Origin: Streptomyces spinosisporus
GTDB taxonomy: Bacteria > Actinomycetota > Actinomycetes > Streptomycetales > Streptomycetaceae
Direction of reading: 5' to 3'
DNA: 64,000 nt
Assembly (NCBI RefSeq): GCF_022698145.1
Contig: NZ_JALDAX010000007.1
Coordinates: 310,001-374,000, forward strand
This document shows, piece by piece, positions 51,996 through 60,179 of the stretch (its first letter is position 1; each line of letters starts with the position of its first letter). A model generated the notes under the pieces. The model was not told where the DNA came from, searched no databases, and saw only the letters and a program-made list of their open reading frames with translations. Both the position numbers and the translations under genes were made by a program.

Positions 51996-52023
51996 CCTTG
52001 TTGGTCATGAGTGTCCTGTGCAA
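51996..52023 (+). promoter_or_regulatory. Two-box promoter-like element (second copy)
   Basis: CCTTGTT at 51996-52002 and CCTGTGCAA at 52015-52023, starts 19 bp apart, exactly as upstream of the paralogue at 32125/32144. The second box ends 130 bp before this gene's GTG (118 bp in the other copy). Sequences between and around the boxes are otherwise different. Confidence 0.6.
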
Positions 52024-52054
52024 GGGTGAACCACCCGTGCGGGGGGTGTAATGG

Positions 52055-52084
52055 CCGGGTGCCGATCGCCCTATCGGTAACCGG
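52055..52084 (+). other. Leader stem-loop
   Basis: CCGG (52055-52058) and CCGG (52081-52084) bracket a stem CCGAT / ATCGG with loop CGCCCT, forming an imperfect stem of about eleven pairs with one mismatch in the presumed 5' untranslated leader of the second lectin-sigma gene. A regulatory role is unproven. Confidence 0.4.
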
Positions 52085-52153
52085 GTCTCGAATGGACCTA
52101 CCCGAATTCACGCCCTCCTGTGTGTCCCATGCGCGTGGGAAGGAATCCGCTCA

Positions 52154-53764
52154 GTGCCCACCCCCCACCCACCTCGCCCCCCTTACCCGCCGTCCGGCGG
52201 GGGCCCCGGAGAATCCGACGAGGTCCTCGCCGCTCGGCTGAGGGGCCGGCCCGACGGTGAGGTCGCCCAGACCGTCGCGCTGCTGATGGCGCGGCACTGG
52301 CAGCCCGCCCGCGAGTACGCGGCCATCTGTCTCGCCTCCTCGTCCGAGACCGCCTCCATGGCCACCTCGGCCGCCTTCCACCAGGTCCTCGACCGGCTGG
52401 CGCTGGGCGAACCCGCGCTCGCGGTGCGGCCCCGGCTGCTGGTGGCCGTGCGCGACACGGTCCGTGTGTGGTCCGCGGAGGAACGGATATCCGGAGTTCT
52501 GCCGGAGCTGCAGAAACCGGCCGGAGGGCGCGGTATGCGGTCGGCGAAGTCCATGACGCCCGAAAACCGCAAGCTCGCCGAGCGTTCATTCCTCGGACTG
52601 CCCGGACTCTTCCGCTGTTTGCTCTGGCACCGCGAGGTCGAGGCGGAGTCCATTGCCGTTCCCGCCGCCCTGCTCGGCATGGATACCGAGACCGCGTCGG
52701 CCGCGCTCGAACAAGCGCGTGAAAAATTCCGGGAAGGTTGTGTACAAGCGCATCGGGAACTCGCGCCGAGCAAGGAATGCCGGTTCTACAACCGTCTTCT
52801 CGACGTTCCGATGCGCCGCGGCGGAGCCCTGCTGCCCGATGTCCAGCAGCATCTGGCGGAGTGCCGCTACTGCCGTTTCGCCGCGGAACAACTGAGCCAT
52901 TTCGAGGGCGGGTTGGGGCTGCTTCTCGCCGAGGCGGTACTCGGCTGGGGCGCCCGCCGCTATCTGGAGACCCGTCCCGGACGCACCCGGCAGGGGACCC
53001 GGCCGCACGGCCACTCGCGGCACGGCGGCGCACGCTCGCGCATCCTGCCCCGGATCCCCCTGCCCGGCCGAAGACCGCCGGGCGTACTCAGGAACTCGCG
53101 GGCCCTGCTGACCGGCGTTGGCGTCGTCTCCGCCGGGCTGCTCGTGACGGTCTTCACGGCCGGTCTGTTCTCGCACGACGACGGCGTCGACCCGGCCGCC
53201 TCCAAGACCGCGGGCGGTGTCACGGCGCCCGGCGCGGGCTCCCGCTCCGCGCCGGGTACGGCCCGACTGCCCGCCGTTCCGGGGCAGTTCAGGCTGCGCA
53301 ACGCCGGGGCCGACCTGTGCCTGGACATCAGGGGCACGGCGAAGGCGGGCGCCGGGGCGGTCCTCGCGACCTGCTCGGACGCCCTCACCCAGCAGTGGTC
53401 GTACGAGAGCGACGGACTGCTGCGCAGCCTCGCGGACGTCGCACTGTGCCTGGACTCGCACGTGGACGCGGGAGTGGTCGTCCTCGGCCGGTGCGCCGCC
53501 GCGAAGGACGAACGGAGCGACGACGTGCGCTACGACCTCACCCCGCAGGGCGAGTTGCTGCCCCGCTGGGACGACCGCCTCGCCCTCGCCCCCACCGCCG
53601 CCGAGCCCGGCGCGGACATCGTGGTCAAGGTCCGCGACGGCTCCACGTCCCAACGCTGGCCCGCCGACCCGACGACCTCCGCCAGCCCGAGCTCCCTGTC
53701 CATCACCGGAACCCGAACAGCCCCACAGGTGCGGCCTGCCGGGCTGTCGGGGTCGGTTCGCTGA
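52154..53764 (+). CDS. Sigma-like / zinc-motif / transmembrane / ricin-lectin protein (copy 2)
   Basis: A 536-residue paralogue of the protein at 32271, with the same parts in the same order: degenerate sigma region 2-like helices (about residues 35-105; REYAAICLASSSETASMATS, VRPRLLVAVRDTVRVW), a region 4-like part (about 145-200; LPGLFRCLLWHREVEAESIA), HxxxCxxC (HLAECRYC, about 233-240), one transmembrane helix (about 316-338) and an external ricin-type lectin domain (about 376-503; LTQQWSYESDG, SQRW). It lacks the long Ser/Thr/Pro and Gly/His-rich tail of copy 1. GTG start at 52154 after AAGGAA. It shares the two-box upstream element with copy 1. Confidence 0.75.
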   Translation: MPTPHPPRPPYPPSGGGPGESDEVLAARLRGRPDGEVAQTVALLMARHWQPAREYAAICLASSSETASMATSAAFHQVLDRLALGEPALAVRPRLLVAVRDTVRVWSAEERISGVLPELQKPAGGRGMRSAKSMTPENRKLAERSFLGLPGLFRCLLWHREVEAESIAVPAALLGMDTETASAALEQAREKFREGCVQAHRELAPSKECRFYNRLLDVPMRRGGALLPDVQQHLAECRYCRFAAEQLSHFEGGLGLLLAEAVLGWGARRYLETRPGRTRQGTRPHGHSRHGGARSRILPRIPLPGRRPPGVLRNSRALLTGVGVVSAGLLVTVFTAGLFSHDDGVDPAASKTAGGVTAPGAGSRSAPGTARLPAVPGQFRLRNAGADLCLDIRGTAKAGAGAVLATCSDALTQQWSYESDGLLRSLADVALCLDSHVDAGVVVLGRCAAAKDERSDDVRYDLTPQGELLPRWDDRLALAPTAAEPGADIVVKVRDGSTSQRWPADPTTSASPSSLSITGTRTAPQVRPAGLSGSVR

Positions 53765-53799
53765 ACGCGGTGAGTTCAGCGTCGGATACCTGAGCGCGG

Positions 53800-54780
53800 T
53801 CAGCTCACGACATCCTTGGGGGGCTCGCCCGTCAGGAAGGCGGTGACGTTCTGTACGGCCGCCAGGGCGATGCGGACGAGGGTCTCGCGGGTGACGCCGC
53901 CGACGTGCGGGGAGAGCACCACGTTCGGGGACCGCAGCAACCGCAGGGCCGGGGTGGGTGGTTCGGGGTCGAAGACGTCGATGCCCGCGCCGGCCAGGGC
54001 GCCCTTCTCCAGTGCGTCCGCGAGGGCGTCCTGGTCGATGAGGGCGCCCCGCGCGGTGTTGATGACGAAGGCGGAGGGCTTGAGGAGCGCGAGGCGCTCG
54101 GCGTCGAGGAGGTGCCGGGTCTCGTCGGTGAGGGGCGCGTGCAGGGACACGTAGTCGGCGGTGCGCAGCAGCTCGTCGAGCGGGACGTGGCGGGCCCCGC
54201 CCAGCCGGGCCTCCGTGTCCTCGGGCAGTCTGCGGCGGCCGGCGTAGACGACGTTCATGTCGAACGCGACCGCGCGGCGGGCCACTTGCTGCCCGATGTT
54301 GCCGAGCCCGACGATGCCCAGCGTCTTGCCGGACAGCTCGGTCAGGGAGCGCTGCAGGCGGGGGAGTGCCCAGTCGGCCTCGACGAGCGCGGTGTGCGCC
54401 GGGACCAGCTGCTTGGCGAGCGCGAGCATCAGGGCGAAGGTCTGCTCGGCGACGTTCTGCGCCTCGGCGCCGCTGGAGCCGATGTTGGCCACCCGTACCC
54501 CGCGGGCGCGCGCGGTCTCCAGGTCGACGTAGTCGAAGCCGTGGCTCGCACACTGCACGAGCTCCAAGTCCGGTGCGGCGGCGAGGTGTTCGGCGCTCAC
54601 CGGAGCGAGGCCGGTGATGATCACATGCGCGCCGCGCAGGGCCGCCGGGTCCTCGTCGGTCGCCTCGACCACGGTGACGTTCGCCTCGCCGGGGAAGAGC
54701 GTGGCGAGCCCGGCGCCCGCGGTACGGCCGCCGACGTGTGCGCTGATGACGGCGAGGACGTTCTTCGGGTCGGTGCTCAT
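53800..54780 (-). CDS. D-2-hydroxyacid dehydrogenase family protein
   Basis: A 326-residue NAD(P)-dependent oxidoreductase of the D-isomer 2-hydroxyacid dehydrogenase family (SerA/phosphoglycerate dehydrogenase-like). Residues: NAD loop GLGNIG (around 155), catalytic arginine in VINTARGAL, glutamate in VFDPEPP, histidine in SPHVGGVT. Without the regulatory ACT domain, it is unlikely to be SerA itself. Its ATG overlaps the TGA of the upstream hydroxyacid oxidase (ATGA), so both probably handle a related 2-hydroxy acid. Confidence 0.88.
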   Translation of the reverse strand: MSTDPKNVLAVISAHVGGRTAGAGLATLFPGEANVTVVEATDEDPAALRGAHVIITGLAPVSAEHLAAAPDLELVQCASHGFDYVDLETARARGVRVANIGSSGAEAQNVAEQTFALMLALAKQLVPAHTALVEADWALPRLQRSLTELSGKTLGIVGLGNIGQQVARRAVAFDMNVVYAGRRRLPEDTEARLGGARHVPLDELLRTADYVSLHAPLTDETRHLLDAERLALLKPSAFVINTARGALIDQDALADALEKGALAGAGIDVFDPEPPTPALRLLRSPNVVLSPHVGGVTRETLVRIALAAVQNVTAFLTGEPPKDVVS

Positions 54781-55946
54781 ACGGATTCCTCGATGAGGTC
54801 GGCGGGGCCGATCGTGGCGGGCGTGGCGTGCCCCGACAGGGCGAGGGTGAGGTCGAGTTCGGCCAGCAGACAGCGGATCACATGCTCGACGCCCGCCTGT
54901 CCGTCGAGTCCGAGCCCGTACACGTACGGCCGCCCCAGCAGCACCGCCCGCGCGCCGAGCGCGAGCGCCTTGAAGACGTCGTCGCCGGTGCGCACCCCGC
55001 TGTCGAACAGAACCGTCAGCCGGTCGCCGACCGCTTCGGCCACCCTGGGCAGCGCGTCCGCGGCGGCCACGGAACCGGCCACCTGACGGCCCCCGTGGTT
55101 GGAGACGACGACCCCGTCCATCCCGGCGTCGGCGGCGAGCCGGGCGTCGTCCGGGTGCAGGGTGCCCTTGAGGACGATCGGTCCGTCCCAGTTCTCCCGC
55201 AGGAAGGCCAGGTCCGGCCAGCTCTTGCCGGGATCGGCGAACATGCCGACGAAGTGCATCACGGCCGCGTTCGGGTCCTCGGTCACCGGCTTGGCCAGCC
55301 CCGCCCGGAAGGCCGGGTCAGAGAAGTAGTTGGCGGTTCCCACGCCGTGCAGGAACGGCAGATAGGCCTGGTCGAGGTCGCGCGGCCGCCAGGCCAGCAA
55401 GGGTGTGTCGAGCGTGACGATCAGCGCGGTGAACCCGGCCGCCTTCGCCCGGTTCAGGAAACTGCGGGCCACCTCGACGTCCTTGGGCCAGTACAGCTGG
55501 AACCAGCGCTCGCCGTCCCCCATGGCCTCGGCGACCTGCTCCATGGGCGTGCTCGACGCGGAGGACAGGACGAACGGCACGCCCTGCGCGGCAGCGGCCC
55601 GGGCGGCGGCCGGCTCGGCGTCCGGATGCATGATCGACAGCACGCCGACGGGCGCCAGCGCGAGTGGCGCGGGCAGGGCGCGGCCCAGCACCTCCACCGA
55701 CAGGTCCCGCTCGTGCACGTCCCGCAGCATGCGCGGCACGATCCGGCGCCGCTGGAGCGCCGCCCGGTTCGCGCGTGCCGTGCTGCCGTCGCCCGCACTG
55801 CCGGAGACGTAGCCGACGGGCCCGGGACCGAGCCGCTGCTCGGTCAGCTCCTCAAGTCGGGTCAGATCCGTGGGCAGCCGAGGTACGGCTCCCGTCATCC
55901 CGTTGAGATAGATCTCGTACTGGAAGTCCGCCCAGTGCTTGGCCAT
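54777..55946 (-). CDS. FMN-dependent alpha-hydroxy acid oxidase/lactate 2-monooxygenase-like protein
   Basis: A 389-residue TIM-barrel flavoenzyme of the L-lactate/glycolate oxidase family; the extra N-terminal part and FQLYWPKDVEVARSFLNRAK fit the lactate 2-monooxygenase-like subgroup. The catalytic histidine-arginine pair is in VVVSNHGGRQV (about residue 287), with the FMN phosphate region FDSGVRTGDDVFKALALGA and GRPYVYGLG. It oxidises a 2-hydroxy acid with oxygen. It is followed by an overlapping dehydrogenase gene of opposite stereochemistry type. Confidence 0.88.
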   Translation of the reverse strand: MAKHWADFQYEIYLNGMTGAVPRLPTDLTRLEELTEQRLGPGPVGYVSGSAGDGSTARANRAALQRRRIVPRMLRDVHERDLSVEVLGRALPAPLALAPVGVLSIMHPDAEPAAARAAAAQGVPFVLSSASSTPMEQVAEAMGDGERWFQLYWPKDVEVARSFLNRAKAAGFTALIVTLDTPLLAWRPRDLDQAYLPFLHGVGTANYFSDPAFRAGLAKPVTEDPNAAVMHFVGMFADPGKSWPDLAFLRENWDGPIVLKGTLHPDDARLAADAGMDGVVVSNHGGRQVAGSVAAADALPRVAEAVGDRLTVLFDSGVRTGDDVFKALALGARAVLLGRPYVYGLGLDGQAGVEHVIRCLLAELDLTLALSGHATPATIGPADLIEESV

Positions 55947-56068
55947 GAGGAGGGTCCGCCTCTCGTCGCTGAGAACGCCGCTGCCGACCCTACCGGTGGG
56001 TACGAGACAGGGAAGCAGCCGGTCACGGCCGCCTTCCGGAGGATTCCGGCCGGTTCACCACCTTGCGG

Positions 56069-57667
56069 TCAGCTCCGCGAGCCGGCCGACCGGTCCTGCG
56101 GTGCCTCGTCGCCGGCTCCCGTTCCCGGACCGGTGATCGGCGGCACCGGCACCTCGACGGTACGGGCCAGCCGCGCCCCCTCGGGACCGTAGGCCGCCCG
56201 GGGTTCGGGGAACAGACGGAGCAGCGCCAGATACAGCACCGCGGCCACGACCAGGGAGAGCGGCAGGCTGATGTCGACGCCGTTCGCCAGGTCGCCCAGC
56301 GGTCCGACGAACTGGCCGGGGATGTTCGTGAACAGCACGCCGACGAGGGCGGAGACCCACCACGCGGTCATGCCCCGCCAGTTCCAGCCGTGCGCGAACC
56401 AGTAACGGCCGCCGCGCTGACGGCGGTTGAAGACCTGCAGGGCGTCCGGGTCGTACCAGCCGCGCCGGGTGAGGAAGCCCAGCATCATCACGACCATCCA
56501 CGGCGTGGTGCAGGTGATGATCATCGTGGCGAACGTCGAGATGGACTGCACGAGATTCAGCCCGAACCGGCCGATGAAGATGAACGCGATCGAGACCACA
56601 CCGACCAGCACGGTGGCCTGCACCCGTGACAGCCGCGGGAACACCGAGGAGAAGTCGAGGCCGGTGCCGTAGAGCGCGGTCGTGCCCGTCGACATGCCGC
56701 CGATCAGGGCGAGCAGACACACCGGCAGGAAGTACCAGGCCGGGGAGATCGCCAGCAGCCCGCCCACGAAGTCGGGGGCCGCCGGATCGACGTACTTGGG
56801 GGCCTTGGCCGCGATGATGCTCGCGGTCGCCAGTCCGAAGACGAACGGCACCAGCGTCGCGATCTGCGACAGGAACGCCGCGCCGACCACCCGGCGGCGC
56901 GGGGTGCTCGCCGGGATGTAGCGCGACCAGTCGCCCAGGAACGCCCCGAACGACACCGGGTTCGACAGCACGATGAGCGCCGCGCCGATGAAGGACGGCC
57001 AGAACAGCGACTGCGTCGCCGCGTCCGCGGAGTCCGTGAAGACACCGGCGTACGACGGGTCGAAGTCACCGGCGAACGCGATCGCGCCGAGCAGGAACAG
57101 CACCGTCGCCGAGGCCACCGCGACCTTGTTGACGAAGAGCATGAACCGGAAGCCGTAGACACACACCACGAGGACCAGAACGGCGAACAGCGTGTACGCG
57201 ACGACGTACGACGGCGTGCTGCGCTCCAGGCCGAAGAGCCGGTGCGCGCCGCCGACCAGGGCGTCGCCTGAGCTCCACACCGAGATGGAGAAGAACGCGA
57301 TCGCGGTCAGCAGCGACAGGAACGAGCCGACCACCCGTCCGTGCACGCCGAGGTGCGCGGAGGACGAGACCGCGTTGTTGGTGCCGTTGACCGGACCGAA
57401 CACCGCCATCGGGCACAGGATCAGCGCGCCCGCGACCACCCCGAGGAGCGTGGCCGTGAGGCCCTGCCAGAAGGAGAGGCCGAAGAGGATCGGGAACGCG
57501 CCGAGGACACAGGTGGAGAAGGTGTTGGCGCCGCCGAAGGCGAGGCGGAAGAGATCGAGCGGGGTCGCGGTGCGGTCGGCGTCGGGGATGCGCTCGACGC
57601 CGTGGGCCTCGACCTCGGTGAGGGACGGGGGCTGGCCGGCGGGGGAGTCGGACGACTGGGAGGACAA
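56069..57667 (-). CDS. NCS1-family nucleobase/cation permease
   Basis: A 532-residue permease with about twelve transmembrane segments of the NCS1 (cytosine/purine, allantoin, hydantoin) family. FGPVNGTNNAVSSSAHLGVHG in TM2-3 region and SNPVSFGAFLGDWSRYIP in the middle are family phrases. The substrate is probably a nucleobase or related compound. The start is a TTG at 57667 with GGAG seven bases upstream; no ATG or GTG fits as well. It is a single gene. Confidence 0.88.
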   Translation of the reverse strand: MSSQSSDSPAGQPPSLTEVEAHGVERIPDADRTATPLDLFRLAFGGANTFSTCVLGAFPILFGLSFWQGLTATLLGVVAGALILCPMAVFGPVNGTNNAVSSSAHLGVHGRVVGSFLSLLTAIAFFSISVWSSGDALVGGAHRLFGLERSTPSYVVAYTLFAVLVLVVCVYGFRFMLFVNKVAVASATVLFLLGAIAFAGDFDPSYAGVFTDSADAATQSLFWPSFIGAALIVLSNPVSFGAFLGDWSRYIPASTPRRRVVGAAFLSQIATLVPFVFGLATASIIAAKAPKYVDPAAPDFVGGLLAISPAWYFLPVCLLALIGGMSTGTTALYGTGLDFSSVFPRLSRVQATVLVGVVSIAFIFIGRFGLNLVQSISTFATMIITCTTPWMVVMMLGFLTRRGWYDPDALQVFNRRQRGGRYWFAHGWNWRGMTAWWVSALVGVLFTNIPGQFVGPLGDLANGVDISLPLSLVVAAVLYLALLRLFPEPRAAYGPEGARLARTVEVPVPPITGPGTGAGDEAPQDRSAGSRS

Positions 57668-57783
57668 GTGCGGCTCCAGCGGGGACGGGCCGGTCGGGGT
57701 GTGCCGACGCTACGACCGTGCGCAAGACCCGCACCAGAGGATGATTCATCCACCTTTCGAGATCGACATGTACGAACACTCCA

Positions 57784-58356
57784 TCAGTCGTCAGACGAGT
57801 CGTCCGCCGGGCCGTCCGGTGTGGCGTCCTGCGGTGCGGTGTCCGGGCCCTGGGCCCGCACGCGCTGGACGTGTTCGAGGGAGTCGCGCAGCTCGGTGAG
57901 CCAGTCGTCGGTGTGGCGCTGGACCAGGCGTACGCACCAGGCCAGGGCGTCGCTGCGGCTGCGCGCGACGCCGCCCGCGATCAGGGTGTCGAGGACCTGT
58001 CGCTCGGGCTGGCGCAGCCGGGTCATCACGGGTGCGGCGACATGGGTGAACAGGGCGCGCTCCCCGCCGCACTCCACGCCCCAGGAGACCTTGCGGCGGA
58101 AGCGGTGCTCGGCCTCGCGCGCCACCTCGACGCGCGCCTGCCGGGTGCGCTCCCGGAACTCCTCGATCCGGCCCTGTGTCGCGGCCTCGCGCTCGGCGTC
58201 CGACGCGCCCTCGGCGAGCCGGGGTTCGGGGATGCGGCCGATCACGGTGATCTCCTCGCGGTCGACCGTGACCTCGGTCAACTCCTCGAAGAGGTCCTCG
58301 GGGACGCGGCCGGCGAACCAGCCGCGCAGCTTGTCCCGCTGCTCTGAAGTAATCAT
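57784..58356 (-). CDS. Conserved protein with ribbon-helix-helix-like C-terminal segment
   Basis: A 190-residue protein I do not recognise by function. The N-terminal half (EQRDKLRGWFAGRVPEDLFE, EITVIGRIPEPRL) is highly charged; the segment around residues 125-155 (LDTLIAGGVARSRSDALAWC, VRLVQRHTDDWL) resembles the dimerising helices of ribbon-helix-helix proteins, and the end is acidic (PADDSSDD). An inverted repeat GTAATC/GATTAC overlaps its own start, which suits an autoregulated DNA-binding protein. Homologues seem widespread in Streptomyces. A regulatory role is inference. Confidence 0.72.
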   Translation of the reverse strand: MITSEQRDKLRGWFAGRVPEDLFEELTEVTVDREEITVIGRIPEPRLAEGASDAEREAATQGRIEEFRERTRQARVEVAREAEHRFRRKVSWGVECGGERALFTHVAAPVMTRLRQPERQVLDTLIAGGVARSRSDALAWCVRLVQRHTDDWLTELRDSLEHVQRVRAQGPDTAPQDATPDGPADDSSDD

Positions 58357-58370
58357 GTAATGACGATTAC
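58349..58370. promoter_or_regulatory. Inverted repeat over the start of the ribbon-helix-helix-like gene
   Basis: GTAATC (58349-58354) and GATTAC (58365-58370) with 10 bp between them span the ATG at 58356 (minus strand). The repeat stands out because the surrounding DNA is AT-rich for this genome. It may be an autoregulatory site. Confidence 0.5.
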
Positions 58371-58680
58371 TCGCCCGGACCATGAACACAAGGGGGTCCG
58401 CGGGAGTCCGCCGACGGCTCAACCGGAATGTTTCAGGCCTATTAACGAAGCGCAGGAAATCGGCCAGTTGGCTGCATCGAGCGATCAAGTTCCGCTCAGT
58501 TCCGGGGTTTGCACATTCAAATTATGTGACTTCACGCCACTGATTGAACACGCAAGGTTACCGAAACGCGTGGGGTGAAGGTGTGTTTCGGCGGCGGACT
58601 CGGCAGACTCCAGCTCGCCGGTCCGGCACCGACCCGAGAGCGGTCCGGCACACCCTCGAACCAGCGGAAGGATGCACACA
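58371..58680 (+). promoter_or_regulatory. AT-richer non-coding region holding the promoter of the inhibitor gene
   Basis: No gene is apparent on either strand across about 310 bp. Base composition is less GC-rich around 58430-58570 than the rest of the window. It must contain the promoter of the secreted inhibitor gene; no clear -10/-35 pair can be chosen with confidence. GGAAGG at 58666-58671 is the ribosome binding site that selects the start at 58681. Confidence 0.5.
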
Positions 58681-59115
58681 ATGCGGAACACCGCGCGCTG
58701 GGCAGCGACCCTCGCCCTCACGGCCACCGCCGTCTGCGGGCCCCTCACCGGAGCCGCACTCGCCGCCCCGGCCACTGCCCCCGCCTCCCTCTACGCCCCC
58801 TCGGCCCTGGTGCTCACCGTCGGCCACGGGGACAGCGCCGCCGCGGCGACACCGCTGCGGGCCGTCACCCTGAACTGCGCGCCCACGGCCTCCGGCACCC
58901 ACCCGGCCGCCGTCTCGGCCTGTGCCGAACTGCGGGGCGTCGCCGGCGACTTCGCGGCCCTGACCGCGAGAGACGACGTGCTGTGCACCAAGCAGTACGA
59001 CCCGGTGGTGGTCACGGTCGACGGCGTTTGGGAGGGCAAACGCGTCTCCTACGAGCGCACCTTCGCCAACCAGTGCGTGAAGAGCTCGTATCTGACGAGC
59101 GTCTTCTCGTTCTGA
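58681..59115 (+). CDS. Subtilisin inhibitor-like (SSI family) secreted protease inhibitor
   Basis: A 144-residue protein: a Sec signal peptide (to about residue 32, LAAPATAPASLY follows) and an SSI domain. Two disulfide cysteine pairs are present: C in VTLNCAPTASG with C in VSACAELRG, and C in VLCTKQYDP with C in NQCVKSS. The reactive loop reads CTKQY, putting lysine at P1, as in the plasmin/trypsin-inhibiting plasminostreptin rather than the methionine of SSI itself. The start at 58681 fits the ribosome binding site; an ATG three codons upstream is possible. A strong hairpin terminator follows. Confidence 0.93.
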   Translation: MRNTARWAATLALTATAVCGPLTGAALAAPATAPASLYAPSALVLTVGHGDSAAAATPLRAVTLNCAPTASGTHPAAVSACAELRGVAGDFAALTARDDVLCTKQYDPVVVTVDGVWEGKRVSYERTFANQCVKSSYLTSVFSF

Positions 59116-59210
59116 GAGACCGGGATCGCTCAATCCCCGTGAGCATCTGAAGCGGCCCGCAGGTGGGGAGTGCGAGTCCTTGGCGCGGGGCCCGGCGATC
59201 TCGTACCAGG

Positions 59211-59243
59211 ACCGGGCGGGCGGAGTGGGGCCGCCCGCCCGGT
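59211..59243. terminator. Strong hairpin terminator
   Basis: ACCGGGCGGGCGG (59211-59223) pairs perfectly over 13 bp with CCGCCCGCCCGGT (59231-59243), loop 7 nt. It lies between the convergent SSI-type and CDGSH genes and could serve both. Confidence 0.9.
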
Positions 59244-59302
59244 TACTGGGTCATGTCCGCCCCTTCCCGGGGAGAACGGGGAGGGGCGGAAGCCGTTCCG
59301 GA

Positions 59303-59527
59303 TCAGTCGGTGTCCGTGGTGCGGCGGCTCTGTGTGCGGTCGCGGTGGCTGGTGTCGCACCACGGGAAGCGGCGGCTGCGGCGGCAGGTGCACAGCGCGA
59401 CCCGGAAGCGGTCGGAGCGGACCGTGCTGCCGTCCTCCAGTTCCACCTCGACCGGCCCCTCCACGAGCAGGGGGCCACGGCGCTGGACCTTGATGCGGCG
59501 CGCGGGTTCAGCAGGGGAGTTCGGCAC
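59303..59527 (-). CDS. CDGSH iron-sulfur domain protein
   Basis: A 74-residue protein with the motif CTCRRSRRFPWCDTSH, i.e. CxCxxSxxxPxCDxSH, matching the mitoNEET-type 2Fe-2S site (three cysteines and one histidine) with threonine where the name-giving glycine stands. The N-terminal half is a beta-strand-rich stretch (VEVELEDGSTVRSDRF). The GTG start at 59527 overlaps the end of the methyltransferase gene by 20 bp, so translation is coupled. It probably transfers electrons or iron-sulfur clusters, perhaps to the haem-oxygenase-like enzyme of the operon. Confidence 0.88.
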   Translation of the reverse strand: MPNSPAEPARRIKVQRRGPLLVEGPVEVELEDGSTVRSDRFRVALCTCRRSRRFPWCDTSHRDRTQSRRTTDTD

Positions 59528-60179
59528 GGACGACCACCAGCTCTTCCTTCTCGTCGGCGGCCACCAGACCGCGCTGCCGCAGCCAGTCCGCGCGTGCGCG
59601 CAGCACCGGCCCGAACGGGATCCGGCGGCGGTGGGTGACGGCCGCCCTGAACCCGGCGTCGTGCAGCCGGCCCAGCGTCCGGTCGGGGTTGCTGAGCACC
59701 GAGTGCACCATCAGCAGGACACCGCCGGGGCGCAGCACCACCGGGGCCTCCCGGCAGATCCGGTCCAGCACGAGCCGTCCGTCCTCGCCCGCGTCCCAGG
59801 CCCGGGCCGCACCGCGCGGCCGGGTGCGGGCCGCGGGCGTGGGCACGTAGGGCGGGTTGGAGAGGATCAGGTCGAACGACTGGCCGCGCACCGGCGCGAA
59901 CAGGTTGCCGCGCCGGGTCCGCACCGGGACCCCCGCGAGCCGTGCGTTCAGGCGTGCCGTCCACACCGCACGCCACGAGACGTCCACGGCGGTCACGCGG
60001 GTGCCGCGCCGGGCGGCCGCCAGCGCCAGCGCGCCGGCTCCGGTGCCGACGTCGAGGACGTCGGCGTCCGGCGCGAGAGGTTCTTCGGACAGGGCTCCGA
60101 CCAGGAGGTCCGTGTCGTCCTGCGGGGCGTACACACCCGGGGGCGCCAGTGGTCTCACCGGGCTCAAGTACCCCGACAT
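59508..60179 (-). CDS. HemK2/MTQ2-like SAM-dependent methyltransferase
   Basis: A 223-residue class I methyltransferase. The SAM loop is VLDVGTGAGALALAAARRG (around residue 45) and the catalytic-type LILSNPPYVPTP (around 110) is the NPPY motif of enzymes that methylate glutamine or adenine N6 amino groups; the order resembles HemK2/MTQ2. Its substrate is unknown. The ATG at 60179 abuts the TGA of the upstream gene without a gap, and its 3' end overlaps the CDGSH gene. Confidence 0.87.
   Translation of the reverse strand: MSGYLSPVRPLAPPGVYAPQDDTDLLVGALSEEPLAPDADVLDVGTGAGALALAAARRGTRVTAVDVSWRAVWTARLNARLAGVPVRTRRGNLFAPVRGQSFDLILSNPPYVPTPAARTRPRGAARAWDAGEDGRLVLDRICREAPVVLRPGGVLLMVHSVLSNPDRTLGRLHDAGFRAAVTHRRRIPFGPVLRARADWLRQRGLVAADEKEELVVVRAELPC

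Noticed and set aside
58371..58680. Small RNA or riboswitch before the inhibitor gene
   Set aside because: The stretch is AT-richer but I found no convincing conserved structure or known riboswitch pattern.
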